Below, in pieces: positions 35,251 to 45,169 of a DNA stretch of 46,705 nt. The translations under genes and the position numbers were made by a program. The first letter of the stretch is position 1. Every line of letters begins with the position of its first letter. The DNA comes from Hyphomicrobiales bacterium (GTDB lineage: Bacteria; Pseudomonadota; Alphaproteobacteria; Rhizobiales; Beijerinckiaceae). The notes under the pieces were generated by a model that saw nothing but the letters and a program-made list of their open reading frames with translations, ran no database searches and had not been told where the DNA came from. The stretch covers positions 1-46,705 of the forward strand of contig JAIYDY010000083.1 in NCBI GenBank assembly GCA_027487245.1, read 5' to 3'.

Positions 35251-35985
35251 TCAGGACGAACGAGAGGGCGGGTCCGCCCGGCGAAGGTGGGGGCGGTGAT
35301 CGACCAGCACGGGCTCGTCGATCTCGTCCTCCTCGACGATCCAGGGTTCCGCCAGAGCAGCCATGCGCCAGCTGCGGAAGCCGGCCGTGCCCTGCACAGC
35401 CGCGATATAGGCCTCGCCGACAGCATCGAGCCTGATGCCATAGGTGGTGAAGCGCGTCGTTACCGGCGCGAACATCGCATCCGCAGCACTGAACGCCCCG
35501 AACAGGAACGGCCCGCCGGAAGGATCCTTCTCGCCGAAGCGCTCGCGCGCATCACGCCAGATACGGTTGATGCGCGCCACGTCGGTCGCCACCTTCTCCC
35601 CGCGGTCGCGCGGCGCATGTTCCCAGGCGAGGTTCATCGGGCAGGCATTGCGCAGCGCCTGGAAGCCCGCGTGCATTTCAGATGCGATCGACCGCGCCAT
35701 CGCCCGCGCAGCAGGGTCCGATGGCCAGACGTGTTTTTCCGGGAAGCGGTCCGCCACGTATTCCATGATGGCGATGCTCTCCCAGACCTGCACCGGACCA
35801 TCCAGCAACGCCGGCACCTTGCCCGCCGGCGTGAAGGCAGAGATTGTCCGCTTCCACTCCGGATCGTCGAAGGTCTTGCCGAACGGAACCAGCACTTCCT
35901 CGAAGGGAATGCCGAGTTCGGTCAGCAGCAGCCATGGCCTGAGCGACCATGACGAGTGGTTCTTGTTGGCTATGACGAGCTTCAT
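35251..35985 (-). CDS. glutathione S-transferase family protein
   Basis: A 244-residue cytosolic protein with an N-terminal thioredoxin-like domain (MKLVIANKNHSSWSLRPWLLLTELGIPFEEV). The candidate catalytic Ser lies in SSWS, and the GSH-binding segment is FTPAGKVPALLDG..VWESIAIMEYVADRFP. The C-terminal helical domain contains LFGAFSAADAMFAPV. The tail after about residue 225 (EEDEIDEPVLVDHRPHLRR) is charged and unlike the fold. ATG 35985 has GGGAGAG five to six bases upstream. It is inserted between ilvB and ilvH; the substrate is unknown. Confidence 0.9.
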   Translation of the reverse strand: MKLVIANKNHSSWSLRPWLLLTELGIPFEEVLVPFGKTFDDPEWKRTISAFTPAGKVPALLDGPVQVWESIAIMEYVADRFPEKHVWPSDPAARAMARSIASEMHAGFQALRNACPMNLAWEHAPRDRGEKVATDVARINRIWRDARERFGEKDPSGGPFLFGAFSAADAMFAPVTTRFTTYGIRLDAVGEAYIAAVQGTAGFRSWRMAALAEPWIVEEDEIDEPVLVDHRPHLRRADPPSRSS

Positions 35986-36084
35986 GAGATCTCTCCCGGT
36001 GAACGATGCTGCACGATGCCTTGTCCGCGCCCGTTTCACTCACGCAAAACCGTGACGGCGGACATCAGCGTGTGTGATGCATCC

Positions 36085-37845
<1,761 letters not shown>

Positions 37846-37924
37846 CGGCTTGGTCTCCTGGGTAGTGTCTGGGCTGGCAAGGTCCGGTGGCAGGTCGTCA
37901 GGGCCATGGCACCGAAAAGGCAAT

Positions 37925-37947
37925 AAAAAAGGCCCCGGAAGGGACCT
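37925..37947 (-). terminator. attenuator terminator upstream of ilvB
   Basis: On the minus strand, AGGTCCC-TTCC-GGGGCCT (37947-37930, one G-U pair) is followed by a T tract (37930-37925). A competing pairing of an upstream CCCCGG (37964-37959) with the CCGGGG that includes the terminator's 3' arm (37938-37933) can act as antiterminator. A pause hairpin CGGTC-TGAG-GACCG, extended by GAGGG/CCCTC, surrounds the leader stop codon. Confidence 0.82.
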
Positions 37948-37980
37948 GCGGATATGCGCCGGGGATGAGGGTGACGGTCC

Positions 37981-38028
37981 TCAGACCGCCCTCGACCGGC
38001 GCATCATTACGATAAGAAGCGTGTTCAT
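37981..38028 (-). CDS. ilvL: branched-chain amino acid leader peptide (MNTLLIVMMRRSRAV)
   Basis: A 15-codon open frame with consecutive regulatory codons Leu-Leu-Ile-Val at positions 4-7. It ends at TGA 37981, directly before mutually exclusive hairpins and a U-tract terminator. This is the layout of an ilv attenuator: stalling at Leu/Ile/Val codons frees the antiterminator, while fluent translation allows termination before ilvB. No ribosome-binding site precedes the ATG. The predicted promoter (38064-38036) would put the transcript start at or within a few bases of the ATG, implying a leaderless mRNA. The peptide itself is unlikely to have a further role. Confidence 0.87.
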   Translation of the reverse strand: MNTLLIVMMRRSRAV

Positions 38029-38035
38029 GACTGGT

Positions 38036-38064
38036 TGGTTAGCGGAATGGCGCGGCAGCGTCAA
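38036..38064 (-). promoter_or_regulatory. predicted ilvL-ilvB promoter
   Basis: On the minus strand, TTGACG (38064-38059) and TAACCA (38041-38036) are 17 bp apart. A start six to eight bases beyond the -10 falls at 38028-38030, that is on or beside the leader ATG. The -10 is a moderate match. Confidence 0.6.
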
Positions 38065-38095
38065 GGAGTGGCGCCGGTGAAAGCGCCCGGCAGGG

Positions 38096-39028
38096 TCAGG
38101 CCGCCCCGCCGCCCATGCCAAGTTGGCTGAGCACGTCGTGCCGCGCAGCCTCACTGTCCAGCCACTGCCACCCGTCCATCTGGTTGCGGAACCAGGTGAA
38201 CTGGCGCTTCACATAGGCGCGCGTGTCGGCCTGTCCGCGCTGGATCGCATCGTTCAGCGGCATCTCGCCGCGCAAGTAGGCCATCAGCGCTGGCGCACCG
38301 TGGGCGCGCATCACCGGCAACAGAGGATCGAGACCTCGCGCCGCCAGTCCCCGCACCTCGTCGAGCGCCCCTTTGGAAATCATGTCCAGAAACCGGGCAT
38401 TGATCCGCTCATGCAGGGCGCCGCGTTCCGGAGCGAGGAACAGCTTGAGCAACCGCTTGCCGCCAAGCGGACCCGGCTCGCGCTCGCCATGGAAGCTCGA
38501 CAGCGAACGGCCCGTGGCTGCAAAGACCTCCAGCGCCCGCATCACGCGCAGCCTGTCGGTCGGCCGCAAGATTGCCGCACCGGCCGGATCGCACAGCGCC
38601 AGCCTGGCGTGGAGATCGGCAGTGGACACGTCGGCAGCAGCGGCGCGCTCGCGCTCGCGCACCTCGGCCGGCAGGTCCGGAATGCGCGAGAGCCCGGCTT
38701 CAAGCGCCTGGAAGTAAAGCCCCGTGCCCCCGGTGAGGATCGGCAGCCGCCGGGCGGCATGCAGCGCCTCCAGTTCGGCATTCACAGCGTTCACGTAGCG
38801 CGCGACCGAGAAATTCTCGGCCCCGTCGACAAAGCCATAGAGCCTGTGCTCGGTCGCCGCCTCGTCTTCCGGCGAGGGGCGCGCGGTGAGCAACCTGAGA
38901 TCAGCATAGACCTGCATGGAATCGGCATTGAGCACCACGCCGCCGGTCAGGCGGGCCATCTCGATCGCGAAAGCCGACTTGCCGCTGGCGGTCGGACCTG
39001 CAATGAGCACCGCGTCATACCGTGTCAC
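38096..39028 (-). CDS. miaA: tRNA dimethylallyltransferase
   Basis: MiaA transfers a dimethylallyl group from DMAPP to N6 of A37 in tRNAs that read UNN codons. A 310-residue protein is read from GTG 39028 (MTRYDAVLIAGPTASGKSAFAIEMA). The P-loop is GPTASGKS (residues 10-17), followed by the substrate segment NADSMQVYADLRLLTARPS, LTGGTGLYFQALEAGLS, RPTDRLRVMRALEV and KRQFTWFRNQ. ATG 39046 would add six residues but would overlap the start of serB. A much longer frame upstream lies inside serB and is not coding. ilvL-ilvB follow downstream on the same strand. Confidence 0.95.
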   Translation of the reverse strand: MTRYDAVLIAGPTASGKSAFAIEMARLTGGVVLNADSMQVYADLRLLTARPSPEDEAATEHRLYGFVDGAENFSVARYVNAVNAELEALHAARRLPILTGGTGLYFQALEAGLSRIPDLPAEVRERERAAAADVSTADLHARLALCDPAGAAILRPTDRLRVMRALEVFAATGRSLSSFHGEREPGPLGGKRLLKLFLAPERGALHERINARFLDMISKGALDEVRGLAARGLDPLLPVMRAHGAPALMAYLRGEMPLNDAIQRGQADTRAYVKRQFTWFRNQMDGWQWLDSEAARHDVLSQLGMGGGAA

Positions 39029-39044
39029 GAAAAGTCCCGCCCCC

Positions 39045-39938
39045 ATGGCCCATGTTGCTACGCTTGTCTCGAACCCCGCCGACAGGGCGCTGACGCCGGC
39101 CATGCTGGCCCGCGCCGCCGATCTTCTGCCCCATGCCGGCGCAACCACCTGGCTGGCTCCCGGTATCGCGGCGGACATCCCGTTTGCAAGGCCGGACGCG
39201 CCCCTGGCCGAATTGGCCGACCGCATCCGCAACGCCCTCGCCGCGCCCGTCGATGTCATCGTGCAGCCGCTGGCACACCGCCGCAAGCGCTTGTTCCTCG
39301 CCGACATGGATTCCACCATGATCGGGCAGGAATGCATCGACGAACTGGCAGACTTCGTCGGCCTCAAGGCCGAGGTCTCGGCTATCACCGAGCGCGCCAT
39401 GCGCGGCGAACTTGCCTTCGAGCCGGCCCTGCGTGAACGCGTGGCGCTGCTGAAGGGCCTGTCGATCGATGTCGTCGACGAAATCATCCAAAGCCGCATC
39501 ACGCTCACGCCCGGCGGCCGGGCACTGGTCGGGACGATGCGGGCGCACGGCGCCTATACCGCGCTGGTCTCGGGCGGCTTCACCGTGTTCACCAGCCGCA
39601 TCGGCGCGATGATCGGCTTTCACGAGGATCGCTCGAACCTGCTTGATGTCACAGGCGGATATCTGGCCGGCACGGTGCGTGAGCCCATCCTCGGCAAGGA
39701 GGCCAAGCTCGCTTCGCTGGTTGAACTGCGCGACCGGGCTGGCTTCGCCGGAACCGAAACAATGGCGGTCGGCGACGGGGCCAACGATCTGGCCATGCTG
39801 GCCGAAGCCGGCCTCGGCGTGGCATTCCGTGCCAAGCCCGCCGTGGCTGCGGCAGCCCATGCCCGCATCGATCACGCCGACCTCACGGCGCTGCTCTATG
39901 CGCAGGGCTATCGCATCGACGAATTCGCTCCGGACTGA
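39045..39938 (+). CDS. serB: phosphoserine phosphatase
   Basis: SerB hydrolyses O-phosphoserine, the last step of serine biosynthesis. A 297-residue HAD enzyme: an N-terminal ACT-like region (about 1-75) precedes the HAD core. The nucleophile motif is FLADMDSTMIGQECIDELA, motif II is VSGGFTVFTSRIG, the lysine is in ILGKEAKLASL, and motif III is AVGDGANDLAMLAEAGLGVAFRAKP. ATG 39045 lies 16 bp from the miaA start on the opposite strand. No good ribosome-binding site is visible. Confidence 0.95.
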   Translation: MAHVATLVSNPADRALTPAMLARAADLLPHAGATTWLAPGIAADIPFARPDAPLAELADRIRNALAAPVDVIVQPLAHRRKRLFLADMDSTMIGQECIDELADFVGLKAEVSAITERAMRGELAFEPALRERVALLKGLSIDVVDEIIQSRITLTPGGRALVGTMRAHGAYTALVSGGFTVFTSRIGAMIGFHEDRSNLLDVTGGYLAGTVREPILGKEAKLASLVELRDRAGFAGTETMAVGDGANDLAMLAEAGLGVAFRAKPAVAAAAHARIDHADLTALLYAQGYRIDEFAPD

Positions 39939-39961
39939 ACACACTCAGGCGCAGTCCGGAG
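39928..39961. terminator. inverted repeat spanning the serB stop codon
   Basis: CTCCGGACTG (39928-39937) pairs perfectly with CAGTCCGGAG (39952-39961). The first arm includes the end of the serB reading frame and part of its stop. It lies between convergent serB and degP. No T-run follows, so a role in termination or 3'-end protection is tentative. Confidence 0.5.
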
Positions 39962-39981
39962 GAGAGTCCCGGATGTGAGCT

Positions 39982-41586
39982 TCAGTTGATGGTCACGGCG
40001 ACGAAGCGCACGTCGCCAGCGGCATTCTGGACCTGGAGCAGGGCAGCCCGGCGGCCATCCTTCTTCAGTTGCTCGACCCTGCGGTTGACATCAGCAGGCG
40101 TGCTGACAGGCTCCTGTCCGACTTCAAGGATCGTGTCGCCGGGCACCAGCCGCTTGTCGGCGGCATTGGAGTTGGCGTCGACCTTGGTCACCACCACGCC
40201 GCGTGCATTGTCCTTGAGGCTGAAACGGCGCCGGACCACATCACTCATGCCGGTCAGTTCCATGCCCAGAACCGTCGTGACGGCGGGTGCAGCGCTTGGT
40301 GCCCCTGGCTGGGCTCCGAGCGCGGCTTGCTGCTGGCGCTCGCCATCCTCAAGCCGGCCGAGCACGACCTTGCGGGTTTCTTCCTTGCCCTTGCGCATGA
40401 TGCGCACATCGACTTCCTTGCCCACGGGCGTGGCAGCCACGATGCGGGGCAGGTCGGTCGACTCGCGCACATCCTTGCCGTCGAACTGGGTGATGACATC
40501 GCCCGTTTCGAGGCCAGCCGGCTTTGCCGGGCCCTTGTCGTCGATACCAGCGACAAGCGCGCCGCGCGCCCGGCCGAGGTTCAGCGCCTCCGCCGTTGCG
40601 TCATCGACATTCTGGATGCGGACACCCAGCCAGCCACGACGCGTCTCGCCGAATTCGCGCAATTGGCCGATCACCGGCACGGCCAGCGCCGACGGGACCG
40701 AAAAGCCGATACCGACCGACCCGCCCGAAGGCGACAGGATCGCGGTGTTGATGCCGATGACCTCGCCGGCCATGTTGAACAATGGCCCGCCCGAATTGCC
40801 GCGGTTGATGGCGGCATCGGTCTGCAGGTAGCTGTCGTAAGGGCCGCTCTCGATGCGGCGGTTCTTGGCCGAGACGATGCCGATCGAGACCGAGCCTCCG
40901 AGACCGAAGGGGTTGCCGATCGCCATCACCCAGTCGCCGATCCGGGCCTTGTCGCTGTCGCCGAACTTGACGGCCTTCAGCGGCGTGTCGGATTTCACGC
41001 GCAGGACGGCAATGTCGATTTTCGGATCCTTGCCCACCACCTCTGCCTTGAGGCGGCGACCATCCGAGAAGATCACCGTGACATCGTTGGCCTCGCCGAC
41101 GACGTGGTTGTTGGTGATCACGATGCCGGACGGATCGATGACGAAGCCGGACCCTGCCGACTGGCCACGGCGCTGCTCCGGCTGCTGGGGCGGGCGCTGG
41201 TTGTTACGCGGCTGGTTCTCGCCCTGCTGGCCGGGAGGCTGGCCCGGCTGACCTTCACGGCGGCGGTTGAAGAACTCCTCGAACAGGTCGCCGAACGGCG
41301 TATCGGGACCGAGGCCCGGCACATTCGGCATCGTGCGGTTGCGCGTCTCGACCGTGGTCTGCGCCGAGATGTTGACGACCGACTCCATCACCTGCTCGGC
41401 GAGATCGGCGATCGACGGCAGTTGCGAGGCGCGGCTGACCTGCGCCTGCGTCGCAGTGCTCGACAGCAGCACAGGTGGAAGACCGAGCGGCAGAGCCATT
41501 GTGGCCGCCAGAAGCGTGCGAGACACAACCGTGGCACAACGCCTGACGGTCAGGCGAGGAGCGCGGTTGTCAGCGGACTTGATCAT
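39982..41586 (-). CDS. degP: Do-family periplasmic serine protease/chaperone (DegP/HtrA)
   Basis: A 534-residue trypsin-fold protease that degrades or refolds damaged envelope proteins. The N-terminal signal/anchor region (about 15-48) ends ATQA. A Gln/Pro/Asn-rich linker covers about 110-142. The protease domain has His161 (ITNNHVV), Asp191 (KIDIAVL) and Ser265 (RGNSGGPL). PDZ1 starts near residue 305 (RRGWLGVRIQ) and PDZ2 near 440 (LGMELTG). ATG 41586 (MIKSADN) has GAGG six bases upstream; the longer frame is not supported. It sits downstream of hflK-hflC-DUF2065, a common alphaproteobacterial quality-control cluster. Confidence 0.95.
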   Translation of the reverse strand: MIKSADNRAPRLTVRRCATVVSRTLLAATMALPLGLPPVLLSSTATQAQVSRASQLPSIADLAEQVMESVVNISAQTTVETRNRTMPNVPGLGPDTPFGDLFEEFFNRRREGQPGQPPGQQGENQPRNNQRPPQQPEQRRGQSAGSGFVIDPSGIVITNNHVVGEANDVTVIFSDGRRLKAEVVGKDPKIDIAVLRVKSDTPLKAVKFGDSDKARIGDWVMAIGNPFGLGGSVSIGIVSAKNRRIESGPYDSYLQTDAAINRGNSGGPLFNMAGEVIGINTAILSPSGGSVGIGFSVPSALAVPVIGQLREFGETRRGWLGVRIQNVDDATAEALNLGRARGALVAGIDDKGPAKPAGLETGDVITQFDGKDVRESTDLPRIVAATPVGKEVDVRIMRKGKEETRKVVLGRLEDGERQQQAALGAQPGAPSAAPAVTTVLGMELTGMSDVVRRRFSLKDNARGVVVTKVDANSNAADKRLVPGDTILEVGQEPVSTPADVNRRVEQLKKDGRRAALLQVQNAAGDVRFVAVTIN

Positions 41587-41689
41587 TTTGATCCTCACAG
41601 GCTTGGGCCGGAACGGCGAGCATCGGGCCCGCCAAAGACCGGCCACTGATTGTAAAGAGAATGGGGCCAAACAACGGCGTGGGGAAGGG

Positions 41690-41887
41690 CTAACCCGCAA
41701 AAAACCGGCGTGCCGCCCATATCACAATCACGCCAGCCACGGCCGACACCAGCCCGACGATGCGCAGGATGTCCGCCGGTGTTTCGGCTGCCGAGCGCAT
41801 GGCCTCCTGGGCCTTGCCCGGCAGCAATGCAAACAGGACGCCCTCGATGACCAGAACCAGGCCGATGGCCACAAGAAAGTCTGTCAT
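41690..41887 (-). CDS. DUF2065 (YjeT-like) small membrane protein
   Basis: A 65-residue protein with two hydrophobic segments (FLVAIGLVLVIEGVLFALLP and ILRIVGLVSAVAGVIVIWAARRFF) separated by a short polar loop. The pattern and size match DUF2065. The E. coli member yjeT also lies directly downstream of hflC, so the association is conserved and may be functional. ATG 41887 is taken; TTG 41890 would add one residue. Its molecular function is unknown. Confidence 0.9.
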   Translation of the reverse strand: MTDFLVAIGLVLVIEGVLFALLPGKAQEAMRSAAETPADILRIVGLVSAVAGVIVIWAARRFFAG

Positions 41888-41951
41888 CAAGGGTTTTCCG
41901 GAAAAGGCATTGGGCCACGCCCAATGCCGTTACCGCACGATCACGCCGCTG

Positions 41952-42842
41952 TCACTTCTTGCCGTCTTGCCTGGCGCGGCCCTGGGGGTCGTTGAAGAAG
42001 CGGAAGAAGTCAGAGTTCGGCGACAGTACCATCCGGGTCTCGCCCGCCTTCAGCCCGGTCTCATAGGCCTGCATCGAGCGGTAGAACGAGAAGAACTCCG
42101 GGTCCTTGTTGAACGCCGCCGCGAAGATGCGGTTGCGCTCGGCATCGCCCTGGCCGCGCGTCTCGTCGGACTTGCGACCCGCTTCGCCAAGCAGCACCTG
42201 CACATCGCGATCGGCGCGGGCACGGATTTCCTGCGACGTCTGCGAGCCGTTGGCACGCAGGTCCGCAGCCTCGCGCTGGCGCTCGGTCTGCATGCGCTGG
42301 AACACGGCCTGGCTGTTGGCAGCCGGCAGGTCCACGCGGGTCAGCCGCACGTCAACGATCTCGATGCCGAAGGCGCGCGCCTGACGGTTCACGTCATCCT
42401 GGATGCGGTTCATCAGGGCGGCGCGATCCGTCCGCACGATGGCGGTGTAGGTCGCGTCGGCCAGCGTGTTCCGGATCGACGAGTTGGCGATGCGGTTCAT
42501 CTGGGCGTTGGCGCCGTTGATGTTGTTCACCGTCTGGAAGAACAGCAACGCATTGGTGATGCGGTAGCGTGCGAAGGCATCGACCGACAACCGGTTCTGG
42601 TCCGAGGCCAGCACTTCCTGCACGGGCAGATCAAGATCAAGGACGCGCTTGTCGATGGTGATCACCGAGTCGATGAACGGCATCTTGAACTTGAGGCCCG
42701 GGTCCGTGATCACCCGGTTGATGGCGCCGAAGCGCAGCACGAGGGCCTGCTGGGTCTGCTGCACCACGAAGGCCGAGAGGACCGCAACCAGCGCGATCGC
42801 GCCGAGCACGATCATGGCAACGAGTTTCAGGGAGCTGTTCAT
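41952..42842 (-). CDS. hflC: FtsH-modulating SPFH protein HflC
   Basis: A 296-residue membrane-anchored SPFH/prohibitin protein. With HflK it forms a large periplasmic cage around the FtsH protease and modulates its access to membrane substrates. It has one N-terminal membrane span (about 8-28), then an SPFH domain (QQALVLRFGAINRVITDPGLKFKMPFIDSV) and a helical stalk (RIQDDVNRQARAFGIEIVDVRLTRVDLP, QRMQTERQREAADLRANG). It overlaps hflK by ATGA (42839-42842). Confidence 0.96.
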   Translation of the reverse strand: MNSSLKLVAMIVLGAIALVAVLSAFVVQQTQQALVLRFGAINRVITDPGLKFKMPFIDSVITIDKRVLDLDLPVQEVLASDQNRLSVDAFARYRITNALLFFQTVNNINGANAQMNRIANSSIRNTLADATYTAIVRTDRAALMNRIQDDVNRQARAFGIEIVDVRLTRVDLPAANSQAVFQRMQTERQREAADLRANGSQTSQEIRARADRDVQVLLGEAGRKSDETRGQGDAERNRIFAAAFNKDPEFFSFYRSMQAYETGLKAGETRMVLSPNSDFFRFFNDPQGRARQDGKK

Positions 42843-44062
42843 CGTGTCGTTCCCTGCTGCTGGGTCTGGGCCGTCGGACGACGCTGGAGCTGGTCAAGCG
42901 GCAGGAACGGGACAACACCGCCGCCGGCGCCACCGGTGTTCTGGTCGATGATCACCTTGTCCATGCCGCCGAACACGCGTTCCATCGTCTCGAGGAACAG
43001 ACGCTCGCGCGTCACGTCCGGTGCAAGCTTGTACTGCTCGTAGATCTGCGTGAAGCGCGAGGCCTGACCTGTCGCTTCCGCCACGGAACGCTCCCGGTAG
43101 GCTTCCGCTTCCTGGATCAGGCGGGCTGCCTGTCCGCGGGCTTCCGGCACGACGCGGCTGGCATAGGTCTCGGCCTCGTTGCGCAGCCGGCTCTGGTCCT
43201 GCTGGGCGGCCTGGACATCGCGGAAGGCCTCGATGACCTGCGCCGGCGGGTCGGCCTTGAGCATCTGCAGGCCACTGATCAGCACGCCGGCATTGTAGGA
43301 GTTCAGCGTGTCCTGAAGCAGCGTGCGCACCTCGGTCTCGATCGGCACGCGGTCCGTGGTCAGGATCGGCTGGATCGGGCGGCGGCCAATGGCCTCGCGC
43401 ATCGAGCTTTCAGCCACAGCGCGGATGTTGCTCTCCGGGTTCTGGATGTTGAACACGAAGTTCTCCGGGCGGGCCGGATCGATCTGCCACTGCACCTGGA
43501 AGGCGACATCGACGATGTTGCCGTCACCGGTCAGCATCAGGCTGTCTTCAGTGCCCTGGCGCTGCACCTGCTGCCCGCGCTGGTTGACCAGCAGGGCCGA
43601 GCCGATTTCCATGCGGTTGATCTGGGTGACGCGCGGCTTGATCACGCCGCCAATCGGGGACGGCCAGTTCCAGTCAAGGCCGGGCGCCGTCTTGGTCATG
43701 TACTTGCCGAACACCGTCTTGATGCCGATCTCGTCGGGTCGCACAGTGAAAAAGCCCGTTGCCAGCCAGCCGAACACGGCCAGAAGGCCGATCAGCACCG
43801 CGCCCTTGGCGCTCATGCCGCCGCCCGTTCCGCCGGGCATGATGTTCTTCAGCCGGTCCTGGCCCTTGCGCAGGATGGCTTCAAGATCGGGAGGGCCACC
43901 TTGCGGACCCGAAGGACCGCCACCGCCGCCACCACCGCCGCCGCCGCCCCATGGGCCGCCGCCATTGCCGCCACCGCCACCGCTGCCGCCGCGATTGCCC
44001 CAGGGACCACCCCCGCCGCCGCCGCTGCTGCCGCCTCCCCCGCTTTGATTGCTCCAGGGCAT
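42839..44062 (-). CDS. hflK: FtsH-modulating SPFH protein HflK
   Basis: A 407-residue partner of HflC. The cytosolic N-terminus (about 1-58) is almost pure Gly with SNQ/PWG interruptions. DLEAILRKGQDRLKNIMPGG follows, then a single membrane span (about 86-106), and an SPFH domain (VRPDEIGIKTVFGKYMTKTAPGLDWNWP). The C-terminal coiled stalk has DVQAAQQDQSRLRNEAETYASRVVPEARGQAARLIQEAEAY. ATG 44062 has AAAGGCGG six bases upstream. Confidence 0.96.
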   Translation of the reverse strand: MPWSNQSGGGGSSGGGGGGPWGNRGGSGGGGGNGGGPWGGGGGGGGGGGPSGPQGGPPDLEAILRKGQDRLKNIMPGGTGGGMSAKGAVLIGLLAVFGWLATGFFTVRPDEIGIKTVFGKYMTKTAPGLDWNWPSPIGGVIKPRVTQINRMEIGSALLVNQRGQQVQRQGTEDSLMLTGDGNIVDVAFQVQWQIDPARPENFVFNIQNPESNIRAVAESSMREAIGRRPIQPILTTDRVPIETEVRTLLQDTLNSYNAGVLISGLQMLKADPPAQVIEAFRDVQAAQQDQSRLRNEAETYASRVVPEARGQAARLIQEAEAYRERSVAEATGQASRFTQIYEQYKLAPDVTRERLFLETMERVFGGMDKVIIDQNTGGAGGGVVPFLPLDQLQRRPTAQTQQQGTTR

Positions 44063-44165
44063 GAAAAACCGCCTTTGTTGAGTTCGTGCTGTGGCTGCGC
44101 ATCACGGCGCACCACGTCACCGTGTGAATTGGGCATCGCCAGCCCTTCCGTCAACACGCCAGACG

Positions 44166-44678
44166 TCAGATGCGACGTTTCAGATCAAGAAAGGTGAACG
44201 GATGCTCATCATCTGGTCCGGCAGGGTGGCTGCTGCTGGCGATCTGCTCCCATTCCGAGCGGGCAAACTCCAGAAACACCGCATCGCCTTCGGGTTCGGC
44301 ATGCACGAAGGTCAGGTGCAGGCGCTCGCACAGCGGCAGGGTCTGGGCGTAGAGATCGGCCCCGCCACCGATCACCACCGCGTCGGCGCCATGGGTGCGC
44401 GCCAGGTCCTGCCCCAGCGCCAGTGCCTCGTCGAGCGAACGGGCAAGCGCGACGCCTTCCGCCGCGAAGCCCCGATCGCGCGTCAGCACCACGGTGTGGC
44501 GGCCCGGAAGCGCCTTGCCGATCGACTGGAACGTCTTGCGGCCCATGATCAGCGGACGGCCCATGGTAAGCGCGCGAAAGCGCTTGAGATCGGACTTCAG
44601 CCGCCAGATCAGCCGGTTGTCATGGCCGATGACCCGGTTGTCGGCCAGCGCGGCCACGGCCACCAGAGGCACGCTCAT
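44166..44678 (-). CDS. folA: dihydrofolate reductase
   Basis: A 170-residue enzyme that reduces dihydrofolate to tetrahydrofolate with NADPH. Landmarks are VAVAALADNRVIGHDNRLIWRLKSDLKRFRALTMGRPLIMGRKTFQSIGKALPGR and VIGGGADLYAQTLPLCERLHLTFV. The position usually Pro in the LPW(R/H) motif reads IWRLKSD (IW-R instead of LPW). ATG 44678 overlaps the GNAT stop by ATGA. With thyA two genes upstream it regenerates the THF consumed in dTMP synthesis. Confidence 0.95.
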   Translation of the reverse strand: MSVPLVAVAALADNRVIGHDNRLIWRLKSDLKRFRALTMGRPLIMGRKTFQSIGKALPGRHTVVLTRDRGFAAEGVALARSLDEALALGQDLARTHGADAVVIGGGADLYAQTLPLCERLHLTFVHAEPEGDAVFLEFARSEWEQIASSSHPAGPDDEHPFTFLDLKRRI

Positions 44679-45169
44679 GGCGCTGGTCCCCCCGCTTGCG
44701 CCAGCCGGCGAAGCGCCTCGCCCGACAGGTCGAAGGTTGTCCACTCTTCGCGTGCCTCAGCGCCAAGGGCCCGGTAGAACGCAATCGAGGGCTCGTTCCA
44801 GTTGAGCACCCACCAGCGCAGGCGGCCAAGCCCCTCATCGAGGCAGCGTCTTGCCAGGTTCGCCAGCAGCGCCTTGCCGATGGCCTTGCCACGATGCTCC
44901 GGGCGCACGAACAGATCTTCGAGATAAAGGCCATGCCGGCCCTGGAAGGTCGAATAGGTGTAGAACCAGAGCGCGAAGCCCACGGGCTCGCCGCCCCATT
45001 CGGCAATCTCGCAGAACACGCGCGGCTGCTCGCCGAACAGGTCGCGCGCGATGTCATCCTCGCGGGCCTCGACCTCATGGAGCAGCTTCTCGTAATCCGC
45101 CAGTTCGCGGATGAAGGCGAGCACGAGGCCGGCATCGGCCGGCATGGCAGGGCGGATGACCAGGCTCAT
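44675..45169 (-). CDS. GNAT N-acetyltransferase, diamine acetyltransferase (SSAT)-like
   Basis: A 164-residue acetyl-CoA-dependent acyltransferase. It has [25 protein letters not shown], the SSAT-type [39 protein letters not shown] (motif A with the CoA pyrophosphate loop R-x-x-G-K-A) and [16 protein letters not shown] near the end. This pattern is that of spermidine/spermine or thialysine acetyltransferases; the true substrate is unknown. It overlaps both thyA (45166-45169) and folA (44675-44678) by ATGA. Confidence 0.9.
   Translation of the reverse strand: MSLVIRPAMPADAGLVLAFIRELADYEKLLHEVEAREDDIARDLFGEQPRVFCEIAEWGGEPVGFALWFYTYSTFQGRHGLYLEDLFVRPEHRGKAIGKALLANLARRCLDEGLGRLRWWVLNWNEPSIAFYRALGAEAREEWTTFDLSGEALRRLAQAGGPAP

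Noticed and set aside
37846..38095. Consideration of a T-box in front of ilvB
   Set aside because: No T-box consensus or specifier layout; the LLIV leader peptide explains the structure better.
38096..39508. 470-codon version of miaA starting inside serB
   Set aside because: The extra residues are antisense to serB and low-complexity Ser/Arg; MiaA homology begins at 39028.
40069..41649. 526-codon open frame opposite degP
   Set aside because: It is antisense to a protease with a complete catalytic triad; no family features.
43881..44157. Ala/Arg-rich small frames opposite and around the hflK start
   Set aside because: These are the same GGN-rich DNA read in other frames.
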